Assembly (NCBI GenBank): GCA_947450015.1 | Contig: CANFUB010000044.1 | Location: 1-13,231 of the forward strand | Length of the DNA: 13,231 nt | Direction: 5' to 3' | DNA from: Bacteroidota bacterium | GTDB taxonomy: Bacteria; Bacteroidota; Bacteroidia; NS11-12g; UBA955 | In this document: one piece after another, positions 7,586-13,231 of the stretch | Numbering within the stretch: the stretch's first letter is position 1 | Layout of the letters: every line of letters starts with the position of its first letter | Program-made: the position numbers and the translations under genes | The notes under the pieces: model-generated | Told to the model about the DNA's origin: nothing | Database searches by the model: none | The model's input: the letters and a program-made list of their open reading frames with translations, nothing else

Positions 7586-9730
7586 ATGAAAAAAATATAC
7601 GCTTTATTACTTTCTGCAACTGTATTATTCTCTAATGCAGTAAAAGCAGACGAAGGCATGTGGTTATTATCTTTATTAGAAAAGATGAACTATAAAGACA
7701 TGCAGTCAAAAGGGTTAAGATTAACCCCTGAACAATTATACAGTATCAACAACTCTAGTTTAAAAGACGGTATTGGTTGGTTTTCTAATGGATGTACGTC
7801 TGAGTTGGTATCTGACAAAGGTTTGGTATTTACCAATCACCACTGCGGTTACGATGCGATTGCTACCCTAAGTACACCACAAGACAATATTCTTGACAAT
7901 GGTTTTTGGGCAAAATCAATGGCCGAAGAAAGACCAGCACCTGGTGTAACCTTTGCATTGGTAAATAGAATTGATGATATTACCAACGAAGTTTTTGATT
8001 CAATCAAAGGCATGGATGTGAAACAAAGAAATGCCAACTTGCCACGTATTTTCAAAAATATTTCTGATAGAGCTGCCAAAGGCACCCACTACGAAGCACA
8101 ATGCAGAGAGATGTTCAAAGGCAATGCTTATTACTTATTTATTTTCGAAAAATTCACCGACGTTAGATTGGTAGGTACACCACCTCAAAACATTGGTAAA
8201 TTTGGTGGCGAAACAGACAATTGGATGTGGCCACGTCATACTGGCGATTTTAGTGTGTTCAGAGTATACGCTAACAAAGAAAACAAACCTTCAAAATACA
8301 GTGTAGAAAATGTGCCTTATACCCCAAAGAAACACATACAAGTTACAACTGCCGGTGTTAAAAAAGGTGATTACGCAATGATCATGGGTTTCCCTGGAAG
8401 AACCAACCGTTATGAATTTTCTCAAGGTGTGCAAATTGCAACCGATATTGTTGATCCTACCATTGTAAAACTAAGAGATATTAAATTAAATGCATGGATT
8501 GTTGAAATGGATAAAAGCGTTGATATTCGCTTAAAGTTATCATCTGATAAAGCAAGCATTGCCAATTATTGGAAATTCTTTAGAGGCGAAAGCGAGCAAT
8601 TGAAAAACAACAAAGTATTTGATATTAAAAAAACACAAGAAACAGCTTTTGCCAAATGGGCGGCTAATAATCCTGAGTTCAAAGATGTATTGCCATCAGT
8701 TGAGAAAGTATTTGCTGCTTACAAACCTTATGCAGCGCAAAGAACATTCTTGAACGAAGGCATCTTATCGCCTTTCGCAGCGAAGTTCGCTAATATGGGT
8801 ATGATGCTAGAACCAAGTTTGTTGAAAAACGATTCAGCAGGAATTGCCAGCATGGCTAAAAATGTATTGGAAGCCATGGAAGAAATGCCATACGACATGC
8901 AGATTGTGCGCGCTGATAAAAGAATTTTCGATAGCTCATTGGTATACTATTACCAATCGGTTTCTGCCGATATGCAACCAAAATTAATGAAGGATATTAT
9001 TGCAAAATACGATGCTTCAAATCCTTTGAATGCGATTAAATTGTATAGCAATTATGTGTTCGGTGCAAGTATTTTTACAGATAAAAACATGGCGAAAGCT
9101 TGGTTGCAAAACCCGCGTTTAAACATACTTCAAAACGATCCAATGTACTTGCATTTAAAAGCGTTTAAAGACCATTACAACGCGAATTTCAAACCAAAGG
9201 TTGATGAATTCAATGCTCAGATTGTTGAGTTAGGTCGACTTTATATTAAAGGTTTAATGTTGATGAATCCGAAAACAAAATACTATCCTGATGCCAATTC
9301 ATCGATTCGTTTAACTTATGGTCAAGTAGAATCTTACATGAAGTATCCTATGATTACTTATTTAGATGAAGTAGTTCAGAAGAATGCACTTAACAAAGGC
9401 AATGTAGAGTTCGATGTGCCTTCTAAATTAATTGATTTGCAAAAAGCAAAAGATTATGGCAATTACGCTGATAAAACAGGAAAATTACCAGTTTGTTTCT
9501 TAACCAATAATGATATTACTGGTGGTAATAGTGGTAGTGGTGTATTAGATGGTCAAGGCCGTTTAATAGGCTTGGCTTTCGATGGTAACTGGGAAGCAAT
9601 GAGCGGTAATATTAGCTATGATAAAGCAAAACAAAGAACCATTTGTTTAGATGTTCGTTATTTGTTGTGGCTTATCGAAAAATTCGGTGGTGCAACCAAC
9701 ATTATCGAAGAATTGAAATTGGTAAATTAA
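7586..9730 (+). CDS. S46 family dipeptidyl peptidase, DPP7 type
   Basis: This 714-aa exported serine peptidase has a signal peptide (MKKIYALLLSATVLFSNAVKA-DE) and normal family length. S46 enzymes act in the periplasm, cutting dipeptides from the N-terminus of oligopeptides. They have a trypsin-like double barrel split by a large helical domain, here about residues 270-570. The triad is visible: His86 in TNHHCGYDA, Asp221 in HTGDFSVFRVY and Ser649 in GGNSGSGVLD. Eighteen residues after the Ser lies Gly667 in AFDGNWEAMSG. In Porphyromonas gingivalis this site is Gly in DPP7 (hydrophobic P1) and Arg in DPP11 (acidic P1), so DPP7-like specificity is inferred. The position after the serine motif is Gly652, where from memory DPP7 has Pro. 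The gene has its own upstream region after a terminator and is followed by a strong terminator, so it is probably monocistronic. Confidence 0.95.
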   Translation: MKKIYALLLSATVLFSNAVKADEGMWLLSLLEKMNYKDMQSKGLRLTPEQLYSINNSSLKDGIGWFSNGCTSELVSDKGLVFTNHHCGYDAIATLSTPQDNILDNGFWAKSMAEERPAPGVTFALVNRIDDITNEVFDSIKGMDVKQRNANLPRIFKNISDRAAKGTHYEAQCREMFKGNAYYLFIFEKFTDVRLVGTPPQNIGKFGGETDNWMWPRHTGDFSVFRVYANKENKPSKYSVENVPYTPKKHIQVTTAGVKKGDYAMIMGFPGRTNRYEFSQGVQIATDIVDPTIVKLRDIKLNAWIVEMDKSVDIRLKLSSDKASIANYWKFFRGESEQLKNNKVFDIKKTQETAFAKWAANNPEFKDVLPSVEKVFAAYKPYAAQRTFLNEGILSPFAAKFANMGMMLEPSLLKNDSAGIASMAKNVLEAMEEMPYDMQIVRADKRIFDSSLVYYYQSVSADMQPKLMKDIIAKYDASNPLNAIKLYSNYVFGASIFTDKNMAKAWLQNPRLNILQNDPMYLHLKAFKDHYNANFKPKVDEFNAQIVELGRLYIKGLMLMNPKTKYYPDANSSIRLTYGQVESYMKYPMITYLDEVVQKNALNKGNVEFDVPSKLIDLQKAKDYGNYADKTGKLPVCFLTNNDITGGNSGSGVLDGQGRLIGLAFDGNWEAMSGNISYDKAKQRTICLDVRYLLWLIEKFGGATNIIEELKLVN

Positions 9731-9751
9731 ATCCCTCAAAACAAATATTTC

Positions 9752-9778
9752 AAACCCCGGCTTTGGTCGGGGTTTTTT
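9752..9778 (+). terminator. strong intrinsic terminator after the S46 peptidase gene
   Basis: CCCCG (9755-9759) pairs with CGGGG (9768-9772) around an 8-nt loop. The stem is extended by the preceding AAA and the following T tract, which runs to six Ts (9773-9778). It lies 21 nt after the stop codon at 9730. Confidence 0.9.
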
Positions 9779-9779
9779 G

Positions 9780-9813
9780 TTCCCGTTCAGCTATAAAAAA
9801 TTCCCGTTCAGCT
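9780..9813 (+). repeat. 13-bp direct repeat TTCCCGTTCAGCT, two copies
   Basis: Identical 13-mers lie at 9780-9792 and 9801-9813, so starts are 21 bp apart, two helical turns. The second copy also begins an inverted repeat, GTTCA (9806-9810) with TGAAC (9818-9822). The core TCCCGTTC occurs again at 10247-10254, in front of the paralogous small gene at 10324. Two-turn spacing would suit a binding site for a dimeric regulator, but a chance duplication is also possible. Confidence 0.6.
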
Positions 9814-9814
9814 T

Positions 9815-9853
9815 TTTTGAACTATGATTTTATATTAAAGTCATTTAGTATTG
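9815..9853 (+). promoter_or_regulatory. possible promoter block of the first small membrane protein gene
   Basis: TTTTG (9815-9819), ATTTTAT (9827-9833), ATTAAAGTCAT (9834-9844) and TAGTATTG (9846-9853, one mismatch to TAnnTTTG) appear in the same order as in the block before the S46 gene. The block ends 46 nt before the ATG at 9900. It begins within the inverted repeat that overlaps the second TTCCCGTTCAGCT copy, so a regulator bound there could affect this promoter. Confidence 0.35.
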
Positions 9854-9899
9854 TAAGTAACTATATAAACTATTTATTAATTCTTAATTAATTTTAATC

Positions 9900-10157
9900 A
9901 TGGCACTACAAGAAAAAAACAACGACATCGTAGGATTTTCAGCATTAATCTGCTTGGTACTAGTTGGTTTTAAGCTCGCTGGAAGTGTCATTGCAGTGAA
10001 TTGGTCGTGGTGGTGGGTGTTTTCTCCAATCTGGATTTACGCACTTTTAAGTGTGGTATTTTACGCCATTGCAGTTTTTCAAAAGTATGGCAAACACATT
10101 TCAACCCCGCCAGCAAGAATTAAACAAAACGCATTAGATTTACACAAACGCTTGTAA
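9900..10157 (+). CDS. small two-helix membrane protein (Fragile-X-F/Tmemb_185A-like)
   Basis: This 85-aa protein has two predicted membrane helices (about 11-32 and 39-61), with a Trp-rich turn NWSWWWVFSPIW between them. The tail of about 24 residues is basic (K/R/H-rich) and should face the cytoplasm. The motif FKLxGxV...WSWWWVxxPxW is the one seen in small bacterial proteins that databases call 'transmembrane Fragile-X-F protein', after a distant likeness to eukaryotic TMEM185; that name says nothing about function. The gene has its own upstream block and is closed by a hairpin terminator at 10201. A shorter paralogue follows at 10324. The function is unknown; a membrane-localised accessory role is all the sequence allows. 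Confidence 0.8.
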   Translation: MALQEKNNDIVGFSALICLVLVGFKLAGSVIAVNWSWWWVFSPIWIYALLSVVFYAIAVFQKYGKHISTPPARIKQNALDLHKRL

Positions 10158-10200
10158 TTCACGTATTTTAAATACTAAACATTACATTGATAATATTTTA

Positions 10201-10223
10201 AACCTCAGAAATGAGGTTTTTTT
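10201..10223 (+). terminator. intrinsic terminator between the two small membrane protein genes
   Basis: AACCTCA (10201-10207) pairs perfectly with TGAGGTT (10212-10218) across a GAAA tetraloop of the stable GNRA type. A seven-T run ends at 10223. It separates the two small genes into different transcripts. Confidence 0.88.
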
Positions 10224-10246
10224 ATGCTTGTTTAACATGGTTTTTA

Positions 10247-10254
10247 TCCCGTTC
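10247..10254 (+). repeat. third TCCCGTTC core copy
   Basis: TCCCGTTC here matches the core of the 13-bp direct repeat at 9780 and 9801. It lies 70 bp before the start of the second small membrane protein gene, while the other copies lie about 87-108 bp before the first. A shared regulator of the two paralogues is possible. An 8-mer alone is weak evidence. Confidence 0.35.
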
Positions 10255-10323
10255 GGAAATTTTGTTAGGAATAAATTCGTTGAAACACATATTATTGCAT
10301 TACACATACACTTCTAAACTACC

Positions 10324-10539
10324 ATGGTTAATAATAAACAAAATAAAGATACCCTCGGGTTTTTACTCATGTTATTCTTGGTGCTAATTGGTTTTAAAAT
10401 GTCTGGGAGTGTTATTACAGAAAATCGGTTGTGGTGGGTAGTAGCAATTGCGCTTTTTGTTTATCTCGTTTACGGTTTTGCAGCACTCATAAAAATGCAA
10501 AATCACCACGCGCTCTATAAAGAGACAAGTAAGCACTAA
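10324..10539 (+). CDS. small two-helix membrane protein, paralogue of the 9900 gene product
   Basis: This 71-aa protein aligns without gaps to the product of the preceding gene over the first 40 residues, sharing GF at 12-13, LVL at 19-21, GFK at 23-25, GSVI at 28-31, N34 and WW at 37-38. It also has two helices (about 11-32 and 37-57). It lacks the full WSWWW run and the PxW that follow in the paralogue, and its charged tail is shorter (ending HHALYKETSKH). The pair therefore looks like a tandem duplication in which this copy has lost the family signature. It is a separate transcriptional unit, because a terminator lies between the two. Function unknown. Confidence 0.75.
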   Translation: MVNNKQNKDTLGFLLMLFLVLIGFKMSGSVITENRLWWVVAIALFVYLVYGFAALIKMQNHHALYKETSKH

Positions 10540-10566
10540 TACATTCAAAATTTATCGTTCAAAATT

Positions 10567-10589
10567 TGACAATTTCATGATAATTGTCA
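10567..10589. promoter_or_regulatory. perfect inverted repeat TGACAATT-N7-AATTGTCA
   Basis: Two perfect 8-bp arms (10567-10574 and 10582-10589) flank a 7-nt centre, TCATGAT. No T run follows on either side, so it is unlikely to be a terminator. It resembles an operator for a dimeric repressor or activator. It lies 100 bp before the cytochrome-like gene that opens the four-gene operon, and 28 bp after the stop of the second small membrane protein gene. The bound factor, if any, is unknown. Confidence 0.4.
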
Positions 10590-10689
10590 CAACAAATATT
10601 TCGGCAATGTCGAGTTTTTTTAGCGATATTTGCAAATGTTAAATTTATTTATAAAACAACATTAAAACGTATTTAATTTTCAATTCTCA

Positions 10690-11067
10690 ATGAAACAGGC
10701 CTATTTACTAAGCATTGCATTTTTCTTAATATTAATTTCTTTTCAAAGTTGCTACAAAGACAAGGCACAAAAATTATATCCTACTGTTGCGGCATGCGAT
10801 ACCACAAACATCACTTATACCAATAACGTTAAGTCGATTTTAGATGCCAATTGTGTGAATGCTGGTTGCCATAATTCAGGTAATCCTAGTGGTGGTTATT
10901 TGTTAGATAACTACAACAATGCGCTCTTGAGTATTCCTGGCAACAAACTAATCAATGCCGTTAAATATACTAGTGGTGGCAGTAAAAACATGCCCCCAGC
11001 TGGTAAAATCAGCGATTGCGAAATCAATAAAATACAAGCTTGGATAAACCAAGGTTCCAAAAACTAA
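10690..11067 (+). CDS. c-type-cytochrome-like lipoprotein with CX4CH motif
   Basis: This 125-aa protein has a lipoprotein signal peptide (MKQAYLLSIAFFLILISFQSC, Cys21). After a short linker comes a small cytochrome-c-like domain: ITYTNNVKSILDANC, then Cys55-VNAG-Cys60-His61, and late in the chain KNMPPAGK with Met101, followed by IQAWINQG. Helix, heme motif, MPP and a final Trp helix follow the order of class I monoheme cytochromes, with Met101 as likely sixth ligand. The heme site has four residues between the cysteines instead of two; CX4CH heme sites are known in Desulfovibrio cytochrome c3. Cys36 and Cys110 remain and could form a disulfide. It probably carries electrons at the periplasmic face. 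It starts an operon, with the next gene 4 nt downstream. If heme is not attached, it may be a metal- or structure-only relative. Confidence 0.8.
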   Translation: MKQAYLLSIAFFLILISFQSCYKDKAQKLYPTVAACDTTNITYTNNVKSILDANCVNAGCHNSGNPSGGYLLDNYNNALLSIPGNKLINAVKYTSGGSKNMPPAGKISDCEINKIQAWINQGSKN

Positions 11068-11071
11068 AACC

Positions 11072-11497
11072 ATGAAAAAAAAATTAGCCATCATCGCAAC
11101 AATTGCAATTATCCTCGGCATCATCGCCCTTATTGTTGTGAAATATAAATACTTTACCAATGGTCATAATGACCCCTTGCAATCGGAAGATAAAATTTAT
11201 ATCACAGCGCCTCAATTATATGCTTTGTACAGTCAGTTTGAAGACAGTGCCAATCACAAATACAACGACAGTGTAATCAGTGTAACTGGTGCTATTCAAA
11301 GTATCGAATTAAATGGCGACCGCTATACAGTAGCGCTGAATTCAAACGATAGCAATGGTGCGGTACTCTGCGAAATGGACATGCTTGAAAACGAAAAAAT
11401 CAAAAAACTTAAAAGTGGACAACAGATAAATTTAGTTGGCTACTGCAATGGTATCCTCATAGATGTGCAACTCGACCGCTGTAAATTGGCAGAATAA
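11072..11497 (+). CDS. membrane-anchored OB-fold protein (tRNA_anti-like family)
   Basis: This 141-aa protein has one N-terminal membrane helix (about 5-24) that works as an uncleaved anchor, so the rest should face the periplasm. Residues about 44-140 match the tRNA_anti-like OB-fold family: a helix ITAPQLYALYSQFEDSANHKYND, then strands VISVTGAIQSIEL, YTVALN and GAVLCEM, and the closing GQQINLVGYCNGILIDVQLDRCKL. Three cysteines (100, 125, 137) occur in the conserved parts, so a disulfide or metal site is possible. Despite the name there is no evidence for tRNA binding; an exported OB domain more likely binds protein or a small ligand. The gap after the cytochrome-like gene is 4 nt, and the YceI gene follows after 33 nt, so all are likely on one transcript. 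Confidence 0.78.
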   Translation: MKKKLAIIATIAIILGIIALIVVKYKYFTNGHNDPLQSEDKIYITAPQLYALYSQFEDSANHKYNDSVISVTGAIQSIELNGDRYTVALNSNDSNGAVLCEMDMLENEKIKKLKSGQQINLVGYCNGILIDVQLDRCKLAE

Positions 11498-11530
11498 TTG
11501 TAGTATCTAGTTTAATAAATAACAAATCAT

Positions 11531-12079
11531 ATGAAAAACAAAATATTTTTAACACTACTCGTTGCCTTTACCATTATCAATGTAAATGCACAACAATACA
11601 TCACTAAAACTGGCGTTGTGAAATTCTTTTCACACACCACCCTCGAAGATATTAAAGCTGAAAATAGAAAAGTCGTAAGCGTACTCGATAGTAAAACTGG
11701 CATCATGGAATTTACGATGTTGATGAAAGGTTTCGATTTTCCAAACCAATTGATGGAAGATCACTTCAATGAAAGCTATGCAGAAAGTAGCAAATACCCT
11801 AAAGCTGGCTTCAAAGGTACCATCACCGATATTTCTAAAGTTAATTTTTCTAAAGATGGTACTTACACTGTTAATTATACAGGAAAAATGACTTTGAAAG
11901 ATGTAACAAAAGATATTACTGGCACCGCTACCATTGTTGTTAAAGGTGGCAATGCAACTGCAACTTCAAAAATAAAAGTTAAACCAAGCGATTACAATTT
12001 TAAAATTCCTGCAACCGCAGTTGGAAAAATTTCTGACGAAATGGATGTAGACATTATCATGGATTACAAGAAAAAATGA
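11531..12079 (+). CDS. YceI family periplasmic lipid-binding protein
   Basis: This 182-aa protein has a signal peptide (MKNKIFLTLLVAFTIINVNA-QQ), so the mature form is periplasmic. YceI proteins are lipocalin-like beta-barrels that hold a long isoprenoid chain such as a polyprenyl or a quinone in the core; crystal structures of homologues contain such ligands. This one is the short type with TKTGVVKFFSHTTLEDIKAE at residues 25-44, and LMEDHFNESYAESSKYPKAG at 74-93, the most conserved stretch. The last part, VGKISDEMDVDIIMDYKKK, is the closing strand pair. Its stop overlaps the start of the DUF5777 gene (ATGA), implying translational coupling. A cytochrome-like gene upstream fits a link between isoprenoid quinone and electron transfer, but that is inference. 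Confidence 0.92.
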   Translation: MKNKIFLTLLVAFTIINVNAQQYITKTGVVKFFSHTTLEDIKAENRKVVSVLDSKTGIMEFTMLMKGFDFPNQLMEDHFNESYAESSKYPKAGFKGTITDISKVNFSKDGTYTVNYTGKMTLKDVTKDITGTATIVVKGGNATATSKIKVKPSDYNFKIPATAVGKISDEMDVDIIMDYKKK

Positions 12080-13017
12080 GACTAGCCACTACCGTATTAC
12101 TTAGTATTTTTTGGGTCAATGCCATAGCCCAAACAGACAGCACCAAATTGATGCCTGTTCAAATTTCTGACACCCCAGGCTATCAAGCAGATACTTCTAA
12201 AAGTCTGCTAGATGGATTGACACTTGATGAGGGTCCCGACTTTGAACAAAACACCTTTAAAGGTACAAGAGTTATTAATTCTCAAAGCATCGAAATGCTA
12301 GGCAAGGCCAATATGGATTATCGCATCTCTCACCGTTTCGGAACACTTAATACAGGTGCTTATAATTTGTATGGTTTAGACCAAGCTTACCAAAGAATGA
12401 GTTTTACTTTTGGTTTGTCTGATTTGTTAAATATTGAAGTTGGTAGAAGCTCTGTAAACAAAGTATACGATGCAACTGTAAAATACAAAGTGATGCGCCA
12501 AGCAAAAGGCGATAAAAAACGTCCGCTTAGTATTGTATACGTTGGCAACATGGCCATTCAAACACTTAAAAATACCAATCCAAGTTACGACCCTTATTAC
12601 TTTACACACCGTTTGTATTATACCCATCAATTATTGGTGGCTAAAAAATTCAATGAGAAATTGTCGATTCAATTAATGCCTACCATTGTACACCGTAATT
12701 TTATTGATTCAGTGAAATACAAAAATACAGTGATAAGCATGGGTATTGCTGGTCGTTATAAATTAACTAGAAAATTAGCACTAACAGGTGAATACTTTTA
12801 TGTGTTGCCAAATCAAATCTCTCCATACTTATACCATAATTCTTTGTCATTCGGGTTCGATATCGAGACTGGTGGTCACGTTTTCCAATTGCATTTCACC
12901 AATAGCACCGGTATGAATGAAAAAGGTTTTATTGCCGAAACAACCAACAGTTGGGGTAAAGGTCAAGTGCATTTTGGATTTAATATTTCCAGAGTCTTCT
13001 ACATCGGCAGAAACTAA
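12076..13017 (+). CDS. DUF5777 family outer-membrane beta-barrel protein
   Basis: This 313-aa protein has a signal peptide (MRLATTVLLSIFWVNAIA-QT). After a linker of about 40 residues comes the signature KGTRVINSQSIEMLGKANMD (62-81) and then YRISHRFG. From there the chain alternates polar and hydrophobic residues in strand-length blocks up to the end (FGFNISRVFYIGRN), as in a barrel of roughly 12 strands. LMPTIVHRNF and AGRYKLTRKLALTGEYFYVLP match what I recall of DUF5777 proteins. The barrel should sit in the outer membrane; whether it is a channel, receptor or scaffold is unknown. It starts on the ATGA shared with the YceI gene, and two further stop codons follow shortly after its own. No plug or TonB box is apparent, so it is not a TonB-dependent receptor. 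Confidence 0.85.
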   Translation: MRLATTVLLSIFWVNAIAQTDSTKLMPVQISDTPGYQADTSKSLLDGLTLDEGPDFEQNTFKGTRVINSQSIEMLGKANMDYRISHRFGTLNTGAYNLYGLDQAYQRMSFTFGLSDLLNIEVGRSSVNKVYDATVKYKVMRQAKGDKKRPLSIVYVGNMAIQTLKNTNPSYDPYYFTHRLYYTHQLLVAKKFNEKLSIQLMPTIVHRNFIDSVKYKNTVISMGIAGRYKLTRKLALTGEYFYVLPNQISPYLYHNSLSFGFDIETGGHVFQLHFTNSTGMNEKGFIAETTNSWGKGQVHFGFNISRVFYIGRN

Positions 13018-13026
13018 TAATAGAGG

Positions 13027-13054
13027 GCTGTTCCATTTATAGTACAGCTTGGGT
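13027..13054 (+). terminator. weak candidate terminator after the DUF5777 gene
   Basis: GCTGT (13027-13031) can pair with ACAGC (13044-13048) across a 12-nt loop, followed by TTGGGTTTT. The stem is only 5 bp and the T run is short and interrupted, so this is a possible weak terminator at best. Nothing else in 13018-13109 stands out. Confidence 0.2.
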
Positions 13055-13109
13055 TTTCTGTTCAAAATTCATTTAATTACTTCCACTTAATCAACTTACT
13101 TTTGATGAT

Positions 13110-13231
13110 ATGAAAAGCATGTCATTTAAAACAGTTGCATTAAGCGTATTACTTTGTGCCTGTGTGCCTCAAAGAAAATTGGATGATTTACAATTAAAAT
13201 TCGATGCTTGCCAAAAGTCAAAATCGGAGTG
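13110..13231 (+). CDS. lipoprotein, 5' part only (possibly OmpA-like)
   Basis: The gene runs off the window after 40 codons. The start ATG at 13110 gives MKSMSFKTVALSVLLCACVP, a lipoprotein signal peptide with lipobox LCAC (Cys18). A second ATG at 13119 would keep the signal peptide but shorten its basic end. An ATG at 13105, out of frame, stops after two codons. The mature start, CVPQRKLDDLQLKFDACQKS, is charged and helix-forming, like the coiled-coil beginning of Bacteroidota OmpA-family lipoproteins, but no OmpA domain lies in the window. It is 92 bp from the DUF5777 gene and could be a separate unit. Confidence 0.65.
   Translation, partial: MKSMSFKTVALSVLLCACVPQRKLDDLQLKFDACQKSKSE

Noticed and set aside
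9643..9891. Open frame of 82 aa running over the end of the S46 gene and its terminator
   Set aside because: It runs through the coding end, the terminator hairpin and the repeats; translation shows no domain and it is best read as chance.
10598..10620. CGGCAATGTCGAG followed by a run of Ts as a terminator
   Set aside because: Only about three base pairs can form before the T run, too weak to call.
9731..10689. Repeat-rich spacers as a CRISPR or attachment site
   Set aside because: Only two full copies of a 13-bp repeat with an 8-bp spacer, no cas genes, integrase or tRNA; structure does not fit either.

Overview
The window looks like chromosomal DNA from a member of the phylum Bacteroidota. 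It is AT-rich and its start codons lack Shine-Dalgarno sequences. The gene families point the same way: an S46 dipeptidyl peptidase, tandem DUF3857/transglutaminase-type envelope proteins, a DUF5777 beta-barrel, a tRNA_anti-like OB-fold protein and the short Bacteroidota form of YceI. One clear match to the Bacteroidota -7 promoter consensus (TAnnTTTG) is also present. A family-level assignment cannot be made from sequence alone. I see no rRNA, tRNA, CRISPR array, transposase or phage gene, and no stretch above 300 bases lacks a gene. All family names come from motif recognition, not from a database search.

Layout. (1) Bases 1-157 hold no gene, only a tandem octamer and a short palindrome. 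(2) Bases 158-736, minus strand, encode a secreted protein that may have a permuted papain-like fold. It is divergent from (3) a tight plus-strand cluster at 837-7453: a sodium:solute symporter, a LOG-family phosphoribohydrolase overlapping it by 17 bp, a lipoprotein with a complete transglutaminase-like triad, and a full-length secreted paralogue of that lipoprotein in which the triad appears lost. A hairpin built over the last stop codon probably ends the transcript. (4) Bases 7586-9730 encode a periplasmic S46 dipeptidyl peptidase of the DPP7 type, followed by a strong terminator. (5) Bases 9731-10689 hold two tandem small two-helix membrane proteins that are paralogues of each other, in DNA rich in short repeats and hairpins. 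(6) Bases 10690-13017 are a four-gene envelope operon: a c-type-cytochrome-like lipoprotein with a CX4CH motif, a membrane-anchored OB-fold protein, a periplasmic YceI protein, and an outer-membrane DUF5777 beta-barrel whose start overlaps the YceI stop (ATGA). (7) A lipoprotein gene begins at 13110 and runs off the end.

How the genes may work together. Most products are exported or sit in the envelope. The S46 enzyme should feed peptide catabolism in the periplasm. The transglutaminase-like pair looks like an enzyme with a pseudoenzyme partner, role unknown. The last operon supplies one predicted protein for each envelope layer (inner membrane, periplasm, outer membrane) plus a heme lipoprotein, with a lipid-binding protein in the middle. 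It is the best candidate here for an uncharacterised functional unit, possibly one handling isoprenoid lipid or quinone together with redox. That function is inference from gene content only.
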